Source: Opitutales bacterium (GTDB lineage Bacteria; Verrucomicrobiota; Verrucomicrobiia; Opitutales; Seribacteraceae). From it: a stretch of 44,243 nt of DNA. How positions within the stretch are numbered: position 1 is the first letter of the stretch; the number at the start of each line of letters is the position of its first letter. A model generated the notes under the pieces. That model was given only the letters and a program-made list of their open reading frames with translations, was not told the origin of the DNA and did not search any database. Below are positions 1 to 9,699 of the stretch, piece after piece. Location: NCBI GenBank assembly GCA_029251885.1, contig JAQXCL010000062.1, forward strand, positions 1 to 44,243, given 5' to 3'. A program made the position numbers and the translations under genes.

Positions 1-866
1 TACCACGGAGCAACTTTACGAAACTGGAGAGATCCACGATCCTCGCCAAATACTTCTACCATTAGATCGTAATGCCTACGCATGACCCGGATTCTTTCAT
101 CAAAACTAGGCTCAGAGGGTAGGACTCCTGTTTCTAAATATTTCTGGGTGTGGAGAAAAATCCAGGGGTTGTAGAAGGCTCCCCGGCCTGCGGAAATTCC
201 ATGACAGCCGGTTTGTTCAATCATGTGCTTGGCGGCATCGGGGGTGGTGACATCGCCATTCCCAATGACTGGAATCTTATCGACTGCTTCTACCACTTTA
301 CGAATACCTTCCAGGTTAACCACACCGTCAAATCCTTGTGCCCTGGTTCTACCATGAACGAAAATGGCTGCCACCCCGGCATCTTCCAGGGCACGGGCAA
401 GGTTTGGAGCGGTGAGGTTTTGATCGTCCCAACCTAGTCGCATCTTTGCGGTAATCGGTACGGGCACTGCTTCGACCATAGAACGGATCAATTCCTGAGT
501 TTTGGGTAGCTCCGTCATCATGCTGGCTCCACCTCCGGTTTTGGTAACCTTTGGTACGGGACAGCCCATGTTGACATCGATGGAATCAATCCCTTTTTCA
601 ACAAGCATCACCGCGGCATCTCTCATCTCCTCTTTGACGCCACCAAATAATTGAACGGACAGGGGGCTATCCTGCTTATTCGTTTCAATTAATTTGAGTG
701 CTTTGGGGTTCTGTTCAATGAGGGATCGGGCGTTTACAAGATCTGTGGTGCAAAGATCAACCCCACCAATTTCGCGGATGACCAAACGGAAGGGCAGGTT
801 GGTGTATCCTGCAAGAGGTGACAGGAAAAGATTGGATTTGAGCGGTAGCTGACCCAAGGAGAACAT
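1..866 (-). CDS. dusB: tRNA-dihydrouridine synthase, DusB-like (3' end runs off the window)
   Basis: Reverse-strand translation from ATG at 866: MFSLGQLPLKSNLFLSPLAGYTNLPFRLVIREIGG...DSIDVNMGCPVPKVTKTGGGASMM...VPITAKMRLGWDD...IFVHGRTRAQGFDG...IPVIGNGDVTTPDAA. Dus signature; open to the window edge. Absent from the supplied ORF list. Confidence 0.93.
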   Translation of the reverse strand, partial: MFSLGQLPLKSNLFLSPLAGYTNLPFRLVIREIGGVDLCTTDLVNARSLIEQNPKALKLIETNKQDSPLSVQLFGGVKEEMRDAAVMLVEKGIDSIDVNMGCPVPKVTKTGGGASMMTELPKTQELIRSMVEAVPVPITAKMRLGWDDQNLTAPNLARALEDAGVAAIFVHGRTRAQGFDGVVNLEGIRKVVEAVDKIPVIGNGDVTTPDAAKHMIEQTGCHGISAGRGAFYNPWIFLHTQKYLETGVLPSEPSFDERIRVMRRHYDLMVEVFGEDRGSLQFRKVAPW

Positions 867-920
867 GAGTCATAGACTGAAGGATTACCTAATTTTTACA
901 ATCCAACAAAGCAGACTATT

Positions 921-1378
921 TCTTCCGTGAAAATTTTCTTCGATAAACTTAAGAGCCATCATATGATGTCCCACAATCAAGGGAAATTTGTTGATGACCT
1001 GATTAAGGTGGATCACTTCTACATGGAGCAATTTGCTTATCTTTGAGAAAAGATGAATCGGATAGAGGAAGCTAATGGGAAGACCTTACTGGATAATATT
1101 TTATTTATCTATGGTTCAGGTTTGGGGGATGGGTCCACTCACCAATACAGTGCTTTGCCTATCTTGATGGCCGGTTCAGGAGGTGGGAGATTTATTACCG
1201 GAAAGCACTTAAATGTTTCAGCTAAATCAGGATTGGTAAAAAATTTAATGGAACTTACAAAACACCGGATGGTGGAGAGCCCTTGCTTATTTTATGGCTC
1301 ACGCAGGCTAAAGCAAAGGGTCTTAAAATTGATCGATTTGCAGACAGTACCAGAAGTATTTCCAGTTTGCTTGTCTAG
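921..1378 (+). pseudogene. DUF1552 family protein remnant (C-terminal part, in-frame stop plus frameshift)
   Basis: Frame of ORF 1053..1385 extends upstream through TGA at 1044-1046: KLKSHHMMSHNQGKFVDDLIKVDHFYMEQFAYL*EKMNRIEEANGKTLLDNILFIYGSGLGDGSTH. The tail continues in another frame: TPDGGEPLLILWLTQAKAKGLKIDRFADSTRSISSLLV*. Confidence 0.8.
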
Positions 1379-1668
1379 TTTTTAGAGAATTCTTTAAGCT
1401 TTCGATCGGTTATAAAAGTGCCAAAGGGAATTAAAGTCGCCACGAAAAGGTAAAGGCCGAAGAGAAAAGACCAGGCATGTTTTTTCATGCATGTAGCGAG
1501 TAAAAGGCAATAAGCGACAAAGAGAATGCCGTGGGCCATCCCTACGACTTTCACAGCTAAGGGGATTCCCCACCAATATTTTAGAGGCATGGCAATACCA
1601 AGCAGAATTAAATAGGATACACCTTCAATGTTTCCCAGGATGCGGAGGTTACGGATAGATGAGAACAT
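1375..1668 (-). CDS. DUF3817 family small membrane protein
   Basis: 97 aa, NIEGVSYLILLGIAMPLKYWWG...VKVVGMAHGILFVAYCLLL, typical DUF3817 pattern with TM segments. Confidence 0.8.
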   Translation of the reverse strand: MFSSIRNLRILGNIEGVSYLILLGIAMPLKYWWGIPLAVKVVGMAHGILFVAYCLLLATCMKKHAWSFLFGLYLFVATLIPFGTFITDRKLKEFSKN

Positions 1669-3338
1669 TATTTCTTTAATGTACGAAAGAGAGTGATGGA
1701 AAGAAAGATGGCAAGTATTGTACTGCTAATAACACCGATCTTGATGGATGTGGAAAGATTGATCAATGGGTTTGGATCGGGAAATATATTGGGGGCGAGA
1801 AAAACCATCAACTGGGGGAAAAATGTAAGGGGAGAAAGGGAGGCGATGTTTAGCATAAGTTGGGAATTTCCGAGAAAATCATCCACTGCCAGAACGAGGC
1901 AGGCAAGCATGGGTGTTAGCCATAGCAAACCTACAAAACCCCAGAATCCTAAATTAAACCATTGTTCTCGTGCTGCCCGCAAAGCTAGTGCGGTAAAAAG
2001 TAAAACTAGGCCAGGCAGAAAGACTGATTTGGCAGACGGTGCAACCGACTGCACGGTCTCGGAACTTACGGCCAGCAAGTGTAGCACTGCATAAACCACG
2101 GTGGAGATACAGACCAACGCACCAACAAACAAGCCTCCAGGTGCTTCGTCTGCAAGCAAAGGTACGCGGTTCATTCCCAACTTCCCCGAACGTTGTCTGC
2201 CTTTAAGTTGCCGGTGCGGATCCGGGCAACATACATTGATTAATAATAAAAGAGATGCGAGGTTTAGGAGGAAGAAGGTTGATTGGACCACGATCATGGA
2301 GATGGAAGGCAGTGAGTCGTTTTTTAACTGATCGGGCAGTCCGACCTTTGTTGGATCAAGCTGTAGGCTCTGACCGAGCAGTCCACTGGCTTCTCCCTGT
2401 GAGAAAAAAGGCCAGAGCGAACCGAGCAAAAGAATTTGTAAAATGCCAAACAGACCAATTGCCATGGGCTTAGAAAAAGCCGGTAGGGAATCGAGCCGCC
2501 ATTTTCGGTAAGCTGTGGCAAAGAGAGCAAGAAGGATCAATCCTTGCATTACAAAGGTAAAAGTAGTTGGAGAAACGTGGAAGGTAAAAAAGGGAATTTC
2601 TTGCCAAAAAGTCACGACTTGTCTTTCAAAACGTCCAAGAGTTTCGGTGCCTTCGGCCAGAAGGTGGGGAACAATCTTACCAAAATAAGTGGGCAGTATT
2701 GTAAGAAAAGAAAGGAAGGAAATTCCTGCCTGTCCGAGCACGGGAAGAAAAACATACAGTCCGAGCACGGCAAGGCGGGCTACCCATGAAGCTGCCCGCG
2801 GTTTGGGCACCACAAGTCCGATGACATGGGCAGTAAGGTGGTAAAGAATGACTGAGCAGAAAAAAACTGCGTAGAGTTGTAGGAGGTTAAGCAATGGAAT
2901 CTTACCTACGACCATGCAGTGGAGAAGAAATGGCAGGGTCAGAAGGAACATGAAATATTCCCGGGCAGGCAGACCGAACAAATATCCTAGAATCTTTGAA
3001 GACGGGTTCATTGGAGTCATTCTTTGGTAGTCAAGCAAGCCAGCTTCTTTTTCCTCCGCCGTTACCGATGCAACTCTTCCTGTACCCAAAAACATTAGAA
3101 AGAATCCCTGCAATCCAAGTAAGACAGTAAAGGCTCCACGGGCACCATTGACAGGTATGGATATAAGCTCGGCCAGGCCAGACTCCGATTCGCTAGCAGG
3201 AATGACTTCCTGCATGCCGTCGAAGAAGGAGGCAAGATAAAGAGTGGTGCACGCAATGATGGAAAAGAGACCGGAGGCAACGAGGTTCTTTGGGCGCAGT
3301 CGTTCCCGGATTCCCCGGCGAATTAAAGGATTCAACAT
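1668..3338 (-). CDS. ABC transporter permease subunit (ABC-2 like, multi-TM)
   Basis: 556 aa polytopic membrane protein overlapping the 3' end of the ATPase gene; N-terminal RRGIRERLRPKNLV. Confidence 0.8.
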   Translation of the reverse strand: MLNPLIRRGIRERLRPKNLVASGLFSIIACTTLYLASFFDGMQEVIPASESESGLAELISIPVNGARGAFTVLLGLQGFFLMFLGTGRVASVTAEEKEAGLLDYQRMTPMNPSSKILGYLFGLPAREYFMFLLTLPFLLHCMVVGKIPLLNLLQLYAVFFCSVILYHLTAHVIGLVVPKPRAASWVARLAVLGLYVFLPVLGQAGISFLSFLTILPTYFGKIVPHLLAEGTETLGRFERQVVTFWQEIPFFTFHVSPTTFTFVMQGLILLALFATAYRKWRLDSLPAFSKPMAIGLFGILQILLLGSLWPFFSQGEASGLLGQSLQLDPTKVGLPDQLKNDSLPSISMIVVQSTFFLLNLASLLLLINVCCPDPHRQLKGRQRSGKLGMNRVPLLADEAPGGLFVGALVCISTVVYAVLHLLAVSSETVQSVAPSAKSVFLPGLVLLFTALALRAAREQWFNLGFWGFVGLLWLTPMLACLVLAVDDFLGNSQLMLNIASLSPLTFFPQLMVFLAPNIFPDPNPLINLSTSIKIGVISSTILAIFLSITLFRTLKK

Positions 3339-4279
3339 TTCCCCCTCTCTTTGGATGCGGATTCGAGTTCGAGAAATAATTCTTCAACCCTTGGTTTCTG
3401 ACAGATGAATTCTGAGACGGGAACACCAGTTTCAACTAGTTTTGCAAGTGCCTGGGTGGCTTCCTTTTGTCCACCATCAAGGGAAACACGAAACTTGGTC
3501 TTGCATGTTCCTGTTTCTTCGACTTGCGAAAGGCTGGGGATCCTGGAGATGATTTCTCGCAGGGCAGGGTAGGGTTCGAGTAGGTGAATTTTGAGCTGAG
3601 TCGCTCTATCTTTCTGCCTCGAAATTTCATCCAATGTTCCGGATAGGGCCATCCTTCCATCCCGCATGAAGCCAAGGCTATCGCAAGTGTCTTCAATTTC
3701 AGACAGTATATGAGAGGAAATAAGAATGGTCTTCCCATTGCTTGCCAATTTTTTGAGCACATTACGTAAATCGATGCGCGACTTTGGATCGAGGTTGGCC
3801 GCGGGTTCGTCCAATAAAAGAACGGAGGGGTCATGTACCAAGGTTTTGGCAAGCAATGCCCGCTGGCGCATTCCCCGTGACAGAGTTTTACACAGGGTAT
3901 GCATCTGTTCCTTTAAACCTGTTGCATATAGGCTTTGCAAAACCTTTGCCTGTCTTTCTTCTCCACGAAGACCATAGGCTTGAGCAAAAAGGTCGCAAAA
4001 TTCCCACACTTTTAAATCTTCATAGATAGGAGGAAAGTCAGGCATGTAACCGAGGACGCCCCGTACCCGTTCTGGTTGATGCAGTGCAGAAATTCCTTCC
4101 ACCAAAATATCTCCAAAGGTCGGTTCAAGTAAAGTGGCGATTGCCTTGATAGCACTAGTTTTGCCTGCACCATTCGGACCGATCAATCCGTAGATGGACC
4201 CAGGGCTAACCGAGAAGGTCAACTGATTCAAGGCAACAAAGTCGCCGTAGTGTAATTTAAGGTCCTTAACCTCGATCAT
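3332..4279 (-). CDS. ABC transporter ATP-binding protein
   Basis: Walker A GPNGAGKTSA, signature LSRGMRQR, Walker B VLLLDEPAANLD. Confidence 0.95.
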   Translation of the reverse strand: MIEVKDLKLHYGDFVALNQLTFSVSPGSIYGLIGPNGAGKTSAIKAIATLLEPTFGDILVEGISALHQPERVRGVLGYMPDFPPIYEDLKVWEFCDLFAQAYGLRGEERQAKVLQSLYATGLKEQMHTLCKTLSRGMRQRALLAKTLVHDPSVLLLDEPAANLDPKSRIDLRNVLKKLASNGKTILISSHILSEIEDTCDSLGFMRDGRMALSGTLDEISRQKDRATQLKIHLLEPYPALREIISRIPSLSQVEETGTCKTKFRVSLDGGQKEATQALAKLVETGVPVSEFICQKPRVEELFLELESASKERGKC

Positions 4280-4381
4280 CTTGTTGATCTACCATAAAAG
4301 CATACCGAAGTAAAATTGTTGAACGGTCAACTTTTCCTTGAATCAATTCGTTTTCATGGGATGATAGAAAATAATTTATTT

Positions 4382-5062
4382 ATGAAATCTATCTTCTCTT
4401 TTTTCGTATCCTTTCTTCTTCCTTTCACGCTGCTTGCAGAACAATCACTTTTCGATGGCAAAACCTTGGATGGGTGGGATGGTAACCCGCTTCATTGGAG
4501 CGTGAAAGAGGGGGCTATCGTTGGGGTGAATACTGTAGAAAACCCAACTAAGGGGAATACCTTTCTGATTTGGAAAGGGGGAAGTCTCACAGATTTTGAT
4601 CTCACTTTGGAGTGTAAAATTGATTCTGGTAACAGTGGGATTCAGTACCGAAGTTTTGTAAAACCTGGAAACCATGATGGGTGGCGAGTTGGTGGATATC
4701 AGGCAGATTTTGAGTCCGGTGATAAATATTCGGGCATTTGCTATGGCGAGGCATTTCGGGGAATACTTTGCATGCGGGGAGATCAAACCACCCTAAGTCG
4801 CGATGAATCTGGAAAGTTAGTCAAAAATACTGAGAAAATTGGAGATACTTCCAAGCTCGGTTTAGCGGTTAAGAAGAAAGATTGGAATAAGTACCGAATC
4901 GTCGCAGAAGGTTTTCGCTTTGAGCACTACATTAACGGTCAAAAAATGTGTGAATTGATCGATGAGGACAAAGAACAAAGGCGTGAGGATGGATTGCTTG
5001 CCTTTCAAGTACACCAAGGTCCTTCAATGAAGGTATATTTCCGCAACATTGTCTTAAAATAA
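4382..5062 (+). CDS. Exported DUF1080 (3-keto-disaccharide hydrolase-like) protein
   Basis: Start taken at ATG 4382 with signal peptide MKSIFSFFVSFLLPFTLLAEQ, then SLFDGKTLDGWDG...GNSGIQYRSF...GYQADFE...; DUF1080 hallmarks. Confidence 0.9.
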   Translation: MKSIFSFFVSFLLPFTLLAEQSLFDGKTLDGWDGNPLHWSVKEGAIVGVNTVENPTKGNTFLIWKGGSLTDFDLTLECKIDSGNSGIQYRSFVKPGNHDGWRVGGYQADFESGDKYSGICYGEAFRGILCMRGDQTTLSRDESGKLVKNTEKIGDTSKLGLAVKKKDWNKYRIVAEGFRFEHYINGQKMCELIDEDKEQRREDGLLAFQVHQGPSMKVYFRNIVLK

Positions 5063-5130
5063 TTGTTCGATTGTATGGCTACTCCGATTGCGGGTTGCCA
5101 ACTTCAGTCCCAGCATTAAGGAATTAGGAC

Positions 5131-6069
5131 ATGAAAGATTTAGTGCCCTTGCCTAAAATAATTATTGCTGGTGGTACAGGGTTTCTTGGCCAATTACTTG
5201 TCCAATCTTTTTTAAAAGATGGATATGATGTTGTCCTGCTTTCCCGAAATATTTCCCAAGCAGGTGTTCTAGGACGCTTAGTCAAGTGGGATGGTGAATC
5301 TACGGGCGATTGGATTGAAGAGCTTGAAGCGTCTCGGGCATTGATTAATTTAACTGGTCGATCTATCGATTGTCGTCATACACCTTCGAATCGTCAGGAA
5401 ATTCTAGATTCCCGTATCAAATCGACTCGTGTCCTCGGTGAAGCTTTGCACCATTGTATAAAACCTCCAGCTGTTTGGTTAAATGCTAGTTCGATGGCAC
5501 TATATGGCCAATGTATTGGAGGTGAAGAAGCTCACGATGAAAATTCTCCAATCACAAAATCCGGTTTTTTAGAAGAAGTAACGGTGGCTTGGGAAGATGA
5601 ATTTTTTAAATTCAATAGTCCTAATGTTCGTCAAGTTGCCTTGCGCATAAGTTTCATTCTTGGCCGTTCTAGCGGTGCCTTTCCTCTGCTCAAAAAGCTG
5701 ACTTTATTTGGACTTGGAGGGAACCAGGGATCTGGCAGGCAATGGATGAGCTGGTTGCACCAGGACGATTGGGTTGGAATTGCCCGTTTTTTATTGGAGA
5801 AGGAAGATATAACAGGCCCCGTCAACCTTGCATCTCCAATACCCGTCAAAAATAAAGATTTTATGAGAGTGTTGAGGAATCATTTTGCTCCTTTAAAACT
5901 TGGCTTACCCGCACCATCATTTGGAGTAAGGATCGGCTGTTTTTTATTGGGGTCCGCTCCAGAGCTTGCATTGCAAAGTCGTCGCGTCACTTCAACCGTT
6001 TTAGAAGAAAAAAAATATCCCTTTACCTATTCGAGTTTGAATAGCGCAATTTGTAGTCTTCTAGAGTAA
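5131..6069 (+). CDS. TIGR01777-type NAD-dependent epimerase (YfcH-like)
   Basis: IIAGGTGFLGQLLVQSF, NLTGRSIDCRHTPSNRQEILDSRIKSTRVLGEAL, ASSMALYG; C-terminal DUF1731-like tail. Confidence 0.92.
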   Translation: MKDLVPLPKIIIAGGTGFLGQLLVQSFLKDGYDVVLLSRNISQAGVLGRLVKWDGESTGDWIEELEASRALINLTGRSIDCRHTPSNRQEILDSRIKSTRVLGEALHHCIKPPAVWLNASSMALYGQCIGGEEAHDENSPITKSGFLEEVTVAWEDEFFKFNSPNVRQVALRISFILGRSSGAFPLLKKLTLFGLGGNQGSGRQWMSWLHQDDWVGIARFLLEKEDITGPVNLASPIPVKNKDFMRVLRNHFAPLKLGLPAPSFGVRIGCFLLGSAPELALQSRRVTSTVLEEKKYPFTYSSLNSAICSLLE

Positions 6070-6104
6070 TTTAAAAAAGGAAATGGAGGACTATAAATTA
6101 CCTT

Positions 6105-8243
6105 GTGAGAATTTATCTTAAAGTCAGCGTTTTAAAATTAATTTTGACTGGGTTTTATTTGCTCAATCAAAGTTGGCTTTCAGCCGAAGTTTTTGAATCG
6201 GATATATTTATTTACGGGGGTACTTCGTCGGCAATTGTCTCTGCTGTTCAAGCAAAAAGAATGGGCAAATCGGTGGTTATTGTTTCCCCCGCCCGCAGAT
6301 TGGGCGGTTTGTCGAGTAACGGTCTTGGCTGGTCCGGTGCCGGGAAAAAGGAGGTTATTGGTGGAATAGCTCGCGAGTTTTATCATCGTGTATGGAGACA
6401 TTATCAAAGCCCCGATGCTTGGAGGTGGCAAAAACTAGAGGATTATGGAAATCGCGGGCAGGGGTCCCCTGCGATTGATGGGGACAGGCGTACAATGTGG
6501 GTTTTTGAACCCAAGGTTGCTGAGCAGATATTTGAATCTTGGATCACCGAAAATGAAATTAAAGTTTTCCGGAACGAATGGTTGGACAGACCAAATGGTG
6601 TCGAGATGAAGAGCGGGAAAATAGTCTCTATCACCTCAATGTCAGGTAATCGCTATGAAGCAAAAGTTTTTATCGATTGCACTTACGAAGGTGATTTGAT
6701 GGCTGCTGCAGGAATCAGTTATATTGTAGGTCGTGAAGGGAACGATCGTTATGGAGAAACGCTTAACGGAGTACAAATCTCTGCAGCAAAGAAGAATCAA
6801 TTCTTTTATCGTATCGATCCTTTCAAAGTTCCTGGTGATTCTGCGAGTGGTCTTCTTCAGGGTATTAGTAGTTGGAAGCCGGAAGGGGATGGAATCGGTG
6901 ATGATAAAATTCAAGCTTACAACTTTCGGCTATGTTTAACTCAGGTCGAAGAAAATCGTGTGCCCTTCGCTCAGCCAAGTTCCTATGATCCATCTAAGTA
7001 CGAGTTGCTATTAAGAACTTTAATCCGCGGATCGAGGCATGTGTTTTCTCACTTTGATCCAATACCCAATGCTAAAACTGACACCAATAATTATGGCTCT
7101 TTTAGTACGGATAATATCGGTATGAACTACAGGTATCCTGAGGGAACTTATGAAGAGAGAAGTGAAATAATCAGTGAGCACGAAAATTACCTTAAAGGGT
7201 ATTTCTATTTTCTATGCAATGATCCTAGAGTTCCTCAAGAAATTCGTGATGAGATGAATCAATGGGGTTTAGCAAGAGACGAGTTTGAAGAAAATGGTCA
7301 TTGGCCGGAGCAACTCTACATTCGAGAAGCGAGGAGAATGATCGGTGATTTCATTATGACTGAGCATGAGGTTACGGGTAGGAAAAAAACGCTAAGAGCT
7401 GTAGGTATGAGCTCTTACACCATGGATTCTCATAACGTTCAACGCTATGTTGCTAAAGATGAGAATGGTAAATCATACGTGTTAAATGAAGGAGATTTTC
7501 AAGTTGAGGTCAAAAAGCCCTTTAAGATTTCTTACGATTCTTTGTTGCCGCAAAAAAAAGAGTGCGAGAATTTATTGGTGACTAACTGTCTGTCTGCGTC
7601 ACATGTTGCGTTTGGTTCAGTCCGGATGGAGCCGGTGTTTATGATTCTTGGTCAATCTGCTGCTACGGCTGCTGCTTTGGCGATTGATGGGGGTATTCCT
7701 CTTCATGATCTCCCCTATGATCAATTGTGCAAACGCTTGTTGGCAGATGGGCAAGTTTTGAAATCCAAGATACAAAATAGAAAAAACAAGGGAGTTGGTA
7801 TTCCGCCAAATACTTTAAGTGGAGTGGTGGTGGATGGAACTACGGTTGAATTTGAAGGTGAATGGACGGAAAGTAGTTCGCTTCGCCCCTTTGTGGGTGA
7901 ATCTTATTATCATGATGGAAATGGTGGCAAGGGATTGCGTAAAGCAATGTTCCCATTTGTTGCACCAAAAGATGGATTACACGAAATCAAAGTCTCGTAT
8001 GCATCTTTTGGTAATCGGGCTGGTAATTTGAAGTATGAAGTTAAACACGATGACGGAATTGCCAAAATATTGGTTGATCAAAGAAAACCCCAAACGATTG
8101 GAGATCTTTGGTTCTCTTTGGGGTCCTTTAATTTTAAGAAAGGAGAGCAGTATTTTGTTTGCTTAAGTAATGAAAATACTGAGGGATACGTTATAGCAGA
8201 TGCAATACAGGTGATCGGTCTTACTTCTCCTATTGAAAATTAA
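6105..8243 (+). CDS. Exported FAD-dependent oxidoreductase with C-terminal golvesin/xanthan-lyase CBD-like domain
   Basis: GTG start; signal-like N-terminus; dinucleotide-binding DIFIYGGTSSAIVSAVQAKRMGKSVVIVSPARRLGGLSSNGLG; C-terminal LHEIKVSYASFGNRAGNLKYEV...YVIADAIQV. Confidence 0.87.
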   Translation: MRIYLKVSVLKLILTGFYLLNQSWLSAEVFESDIFIYGGTSSAIVSAVQAKRMGKSVVIVSPARRLGGLSSNGLGWSGAGKKEVIGGIAREFYHRVWRHYQSPDAWRWQKLEDYGNRGQGSPAIDGDRRTMWVFEPKVAEQIFESWITENEIKVFRNEWLDRPNGVEMKSGKIVSITSMSGNRYEAKVFIDCTYEGDLMAAAGISYIVGREGNDRYGETLNGVQISAAKKNQFFYRIDPFKVPGDSASGLLQGISSWKPEGDGIGDDKIQAYNFRLCLTQVEENRVPFAQPSSYDPSKYELLLRTLIRGSRHVFSHFDPIPNAKTDTNNYGSFSTDNIGMNYRYPEGTYEERSEIISEHENYLKGYFYFLCNDPRVPQEIRDEMNQWGLARDEFEENGHWPEQLYIREARRMIGDFIMTEHEVTGRKKTLRAVGMSSYTMDSHNVQRYVAKDENGKSYVLNEGDFQVEVKKPFKISYDSLLPQKKECENLLVTNCLSASHVAFGSVRMEPVFMILGQSAATAAALAIDGGIPLHDLPYDQLCKRLLADGQVLKSKIQNRKNKGVGIPPNTLSGVVVDGTTVEFEGEWTESSSLRPFVGESYYHDGNGGKGLRKAMFPFVAPKDGLHEIKVSYASFGNRAGNLKYEVKHDDGIAKILVDQRKPQTIGDLWFSLGSFNFKKGEQYFVCLSNENTEGYVIADAIQVIGLTSPIEN

Positions 8244-8303
8244 CTGGTCGCTAAAGAAGTATCTCGTTTTAACATTCACAACAATTAACCCAGATTTGAT
8301 ACG

Positions 8304-9671
8304 ATGAAAAGAAGACCTTTTCTACGATCCATCGGTTCAATCTTACCATTTTCATATTTGCCTCAAAGAGCAAAGGGATCTAACGAGCGGCTTCAAATCG
8401 CAGCCATCGGGGTAGGGGGAAAGGGCGGAAGTGATTTTCAACATTTGGCCAGACATGGCGATGTAATCGCGGTATGTGATATTTCTGAAAAAAAAATAAA
8501 ATATGCACGGCGTGGTCGTTCTCAGATTGCAAAGTTTGATGATTACAGAGAAATGTTTGCTCACTTGGGAGGCAAGATTGACTTACTAAGTATAAGTGCT
8601 CCTGATCATGTTCATGCACATTCGGCTCAGTTAGCATTAGACTTAGGAATACACCTTTTCCTACAAACACCCATGGCGCATACCGTTTGGGAAGCACGTC
8701 AGTTACAAATTACTGCCCGCAAAAAGCAAATTTGCACACAACTGGGTTTACAAGGCAGTACTTCTGATCTTTTTCGACAGGGAGTAGAGTTTTTGCAAGC
8801 AGAAGGCTTGGGCAAAATTTTGGACGTCCATGTATGGACTAATCGTCCTATTTGGCCTCAATCTGCCCAACATACCAAACGACCTAGCGAAAAGTTTTCG
8901 ATTCCAAATGGTTTGAACTGGGATGCATTCTTGGGCCCCGCTGAAGATCGTTCATACCATCCACTTTATCAGCCTTATAATTGGAGGGGATGGCAATCTT
9001 TTGGCACTGGTGCTTTGGGTGACTCGGGGATTCACTTATTCAATTTGCCGGTATTAGGCTGTGGACTTCAGAAACCTGAAAAAGTTGAGTGTTTGCTTCG
9101 TGGCCCAGTAAACTTAGAGACCTATCCTTCTTGGGCAATTGTGAAGTACGAATTTGCCGGACGAGATAAAGGCCAAACAATTCCCATGCATTGGTATGAA
9201 GGAAAAATTGGCCATCTCAGTAAAACAGCTACTGGCGGAAAGAATTTTCCGAATATCGAACTCTTTAAGGGACGAGAGCCATCGGCAAGCGGATGTTTGA
9301 TTCGAGGCTCGAAGGGGACATTATATTCGCCGTCAATATACGGGTCCAAATGGGAAGTTTATTTAGAGGATAAGTGGATGAAACCACATCAAATCAAATC
9401 TTTCAGCGGTGTACTTGGGCGAAATGGAAGGGGGGATTCTGGATTAAAGGATGAACTGGTTCGAGCCATTCGTAGGGGGGAACCAAAATCAACACTGGCC
9501 GGTTTTGATTTTGGCTATGAGTTAACCGAACTAATTTTATTAGGAAATATTGCTATCTTGGCGGGGGGGGAATTCTCTTGGGACCCAGAACTGGGGGCTT
9601 CTAACCGTAATGATGTTAATAATTTGCTTACTAAATCTTATCGGAAGGGTTGGGAAGTGCAGTCAGCCTAA
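8304..9671 (+). CDS. Gfo/Idh/MocA family oxidoreductase, probable Tat-exported
   Basis: N-terminus MKRRPFLRS (RRxFL Tat-like), IAAIGVGGKGGSDFQHL, DVIAVCDISEKK, SISAPDHVHAHSAQLALDLGIHLFLQTPMAHT. Confidence 0.92.
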   Translation: MKRRPFLRSIGSILPFSYLPQRAKGSNERLQIAAIGVGGKGGSDFQHLARHGDVIAVCDISEKKIKYARRGRSQIAKFDDYREMFAHLGGKIDLLSISAPDHVHAHSAQLALDLGIHLFLQTPMAHTVWEARQLQITARKKQICTQLGLQGSTSDLFRQGVEFLQAEGLGKILDVHVWTNRPIWPQSAQHTKRPSEKFSIPNGLNWDAFLGPAEDRSYHPLYQPYNWRGWQSFGTGALGDSGIHLFNLPVLGCGLQKPEKVECLLRGPVNLETYPSWAIVKYEFAGRDKGQTIPMHWYEGKIGHLSKTATGGKNFPNIELFKGREPSASGCLIRGSKGTLYSPSIYGSKWEVYLEDKWMKPHQIKSFSGVLGRNGRGDSGLKDELVRAIRRGEPKSTLAGFDFGYELTELILLGNIAILAGGEFSWDPELGASNRNDVNNLLTKSYRKGWEVQSA

Positions 9672-9699
9672 AAATTATCCCAAACTTTTAAAGAAGCAA

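Noticed and set aside
150-437. ORF of 95 aa on + at the left end
   Set aside because: Antisense to dusB, whose minus-strand translation has clear Dus motifs; the + ORF is spurious.
1693-2331. Plus-strand ORFs inside the ABC permease region
   Set aside because: Shadow frames of the 556-aa permease on the minus strand; no recognisable motifs.
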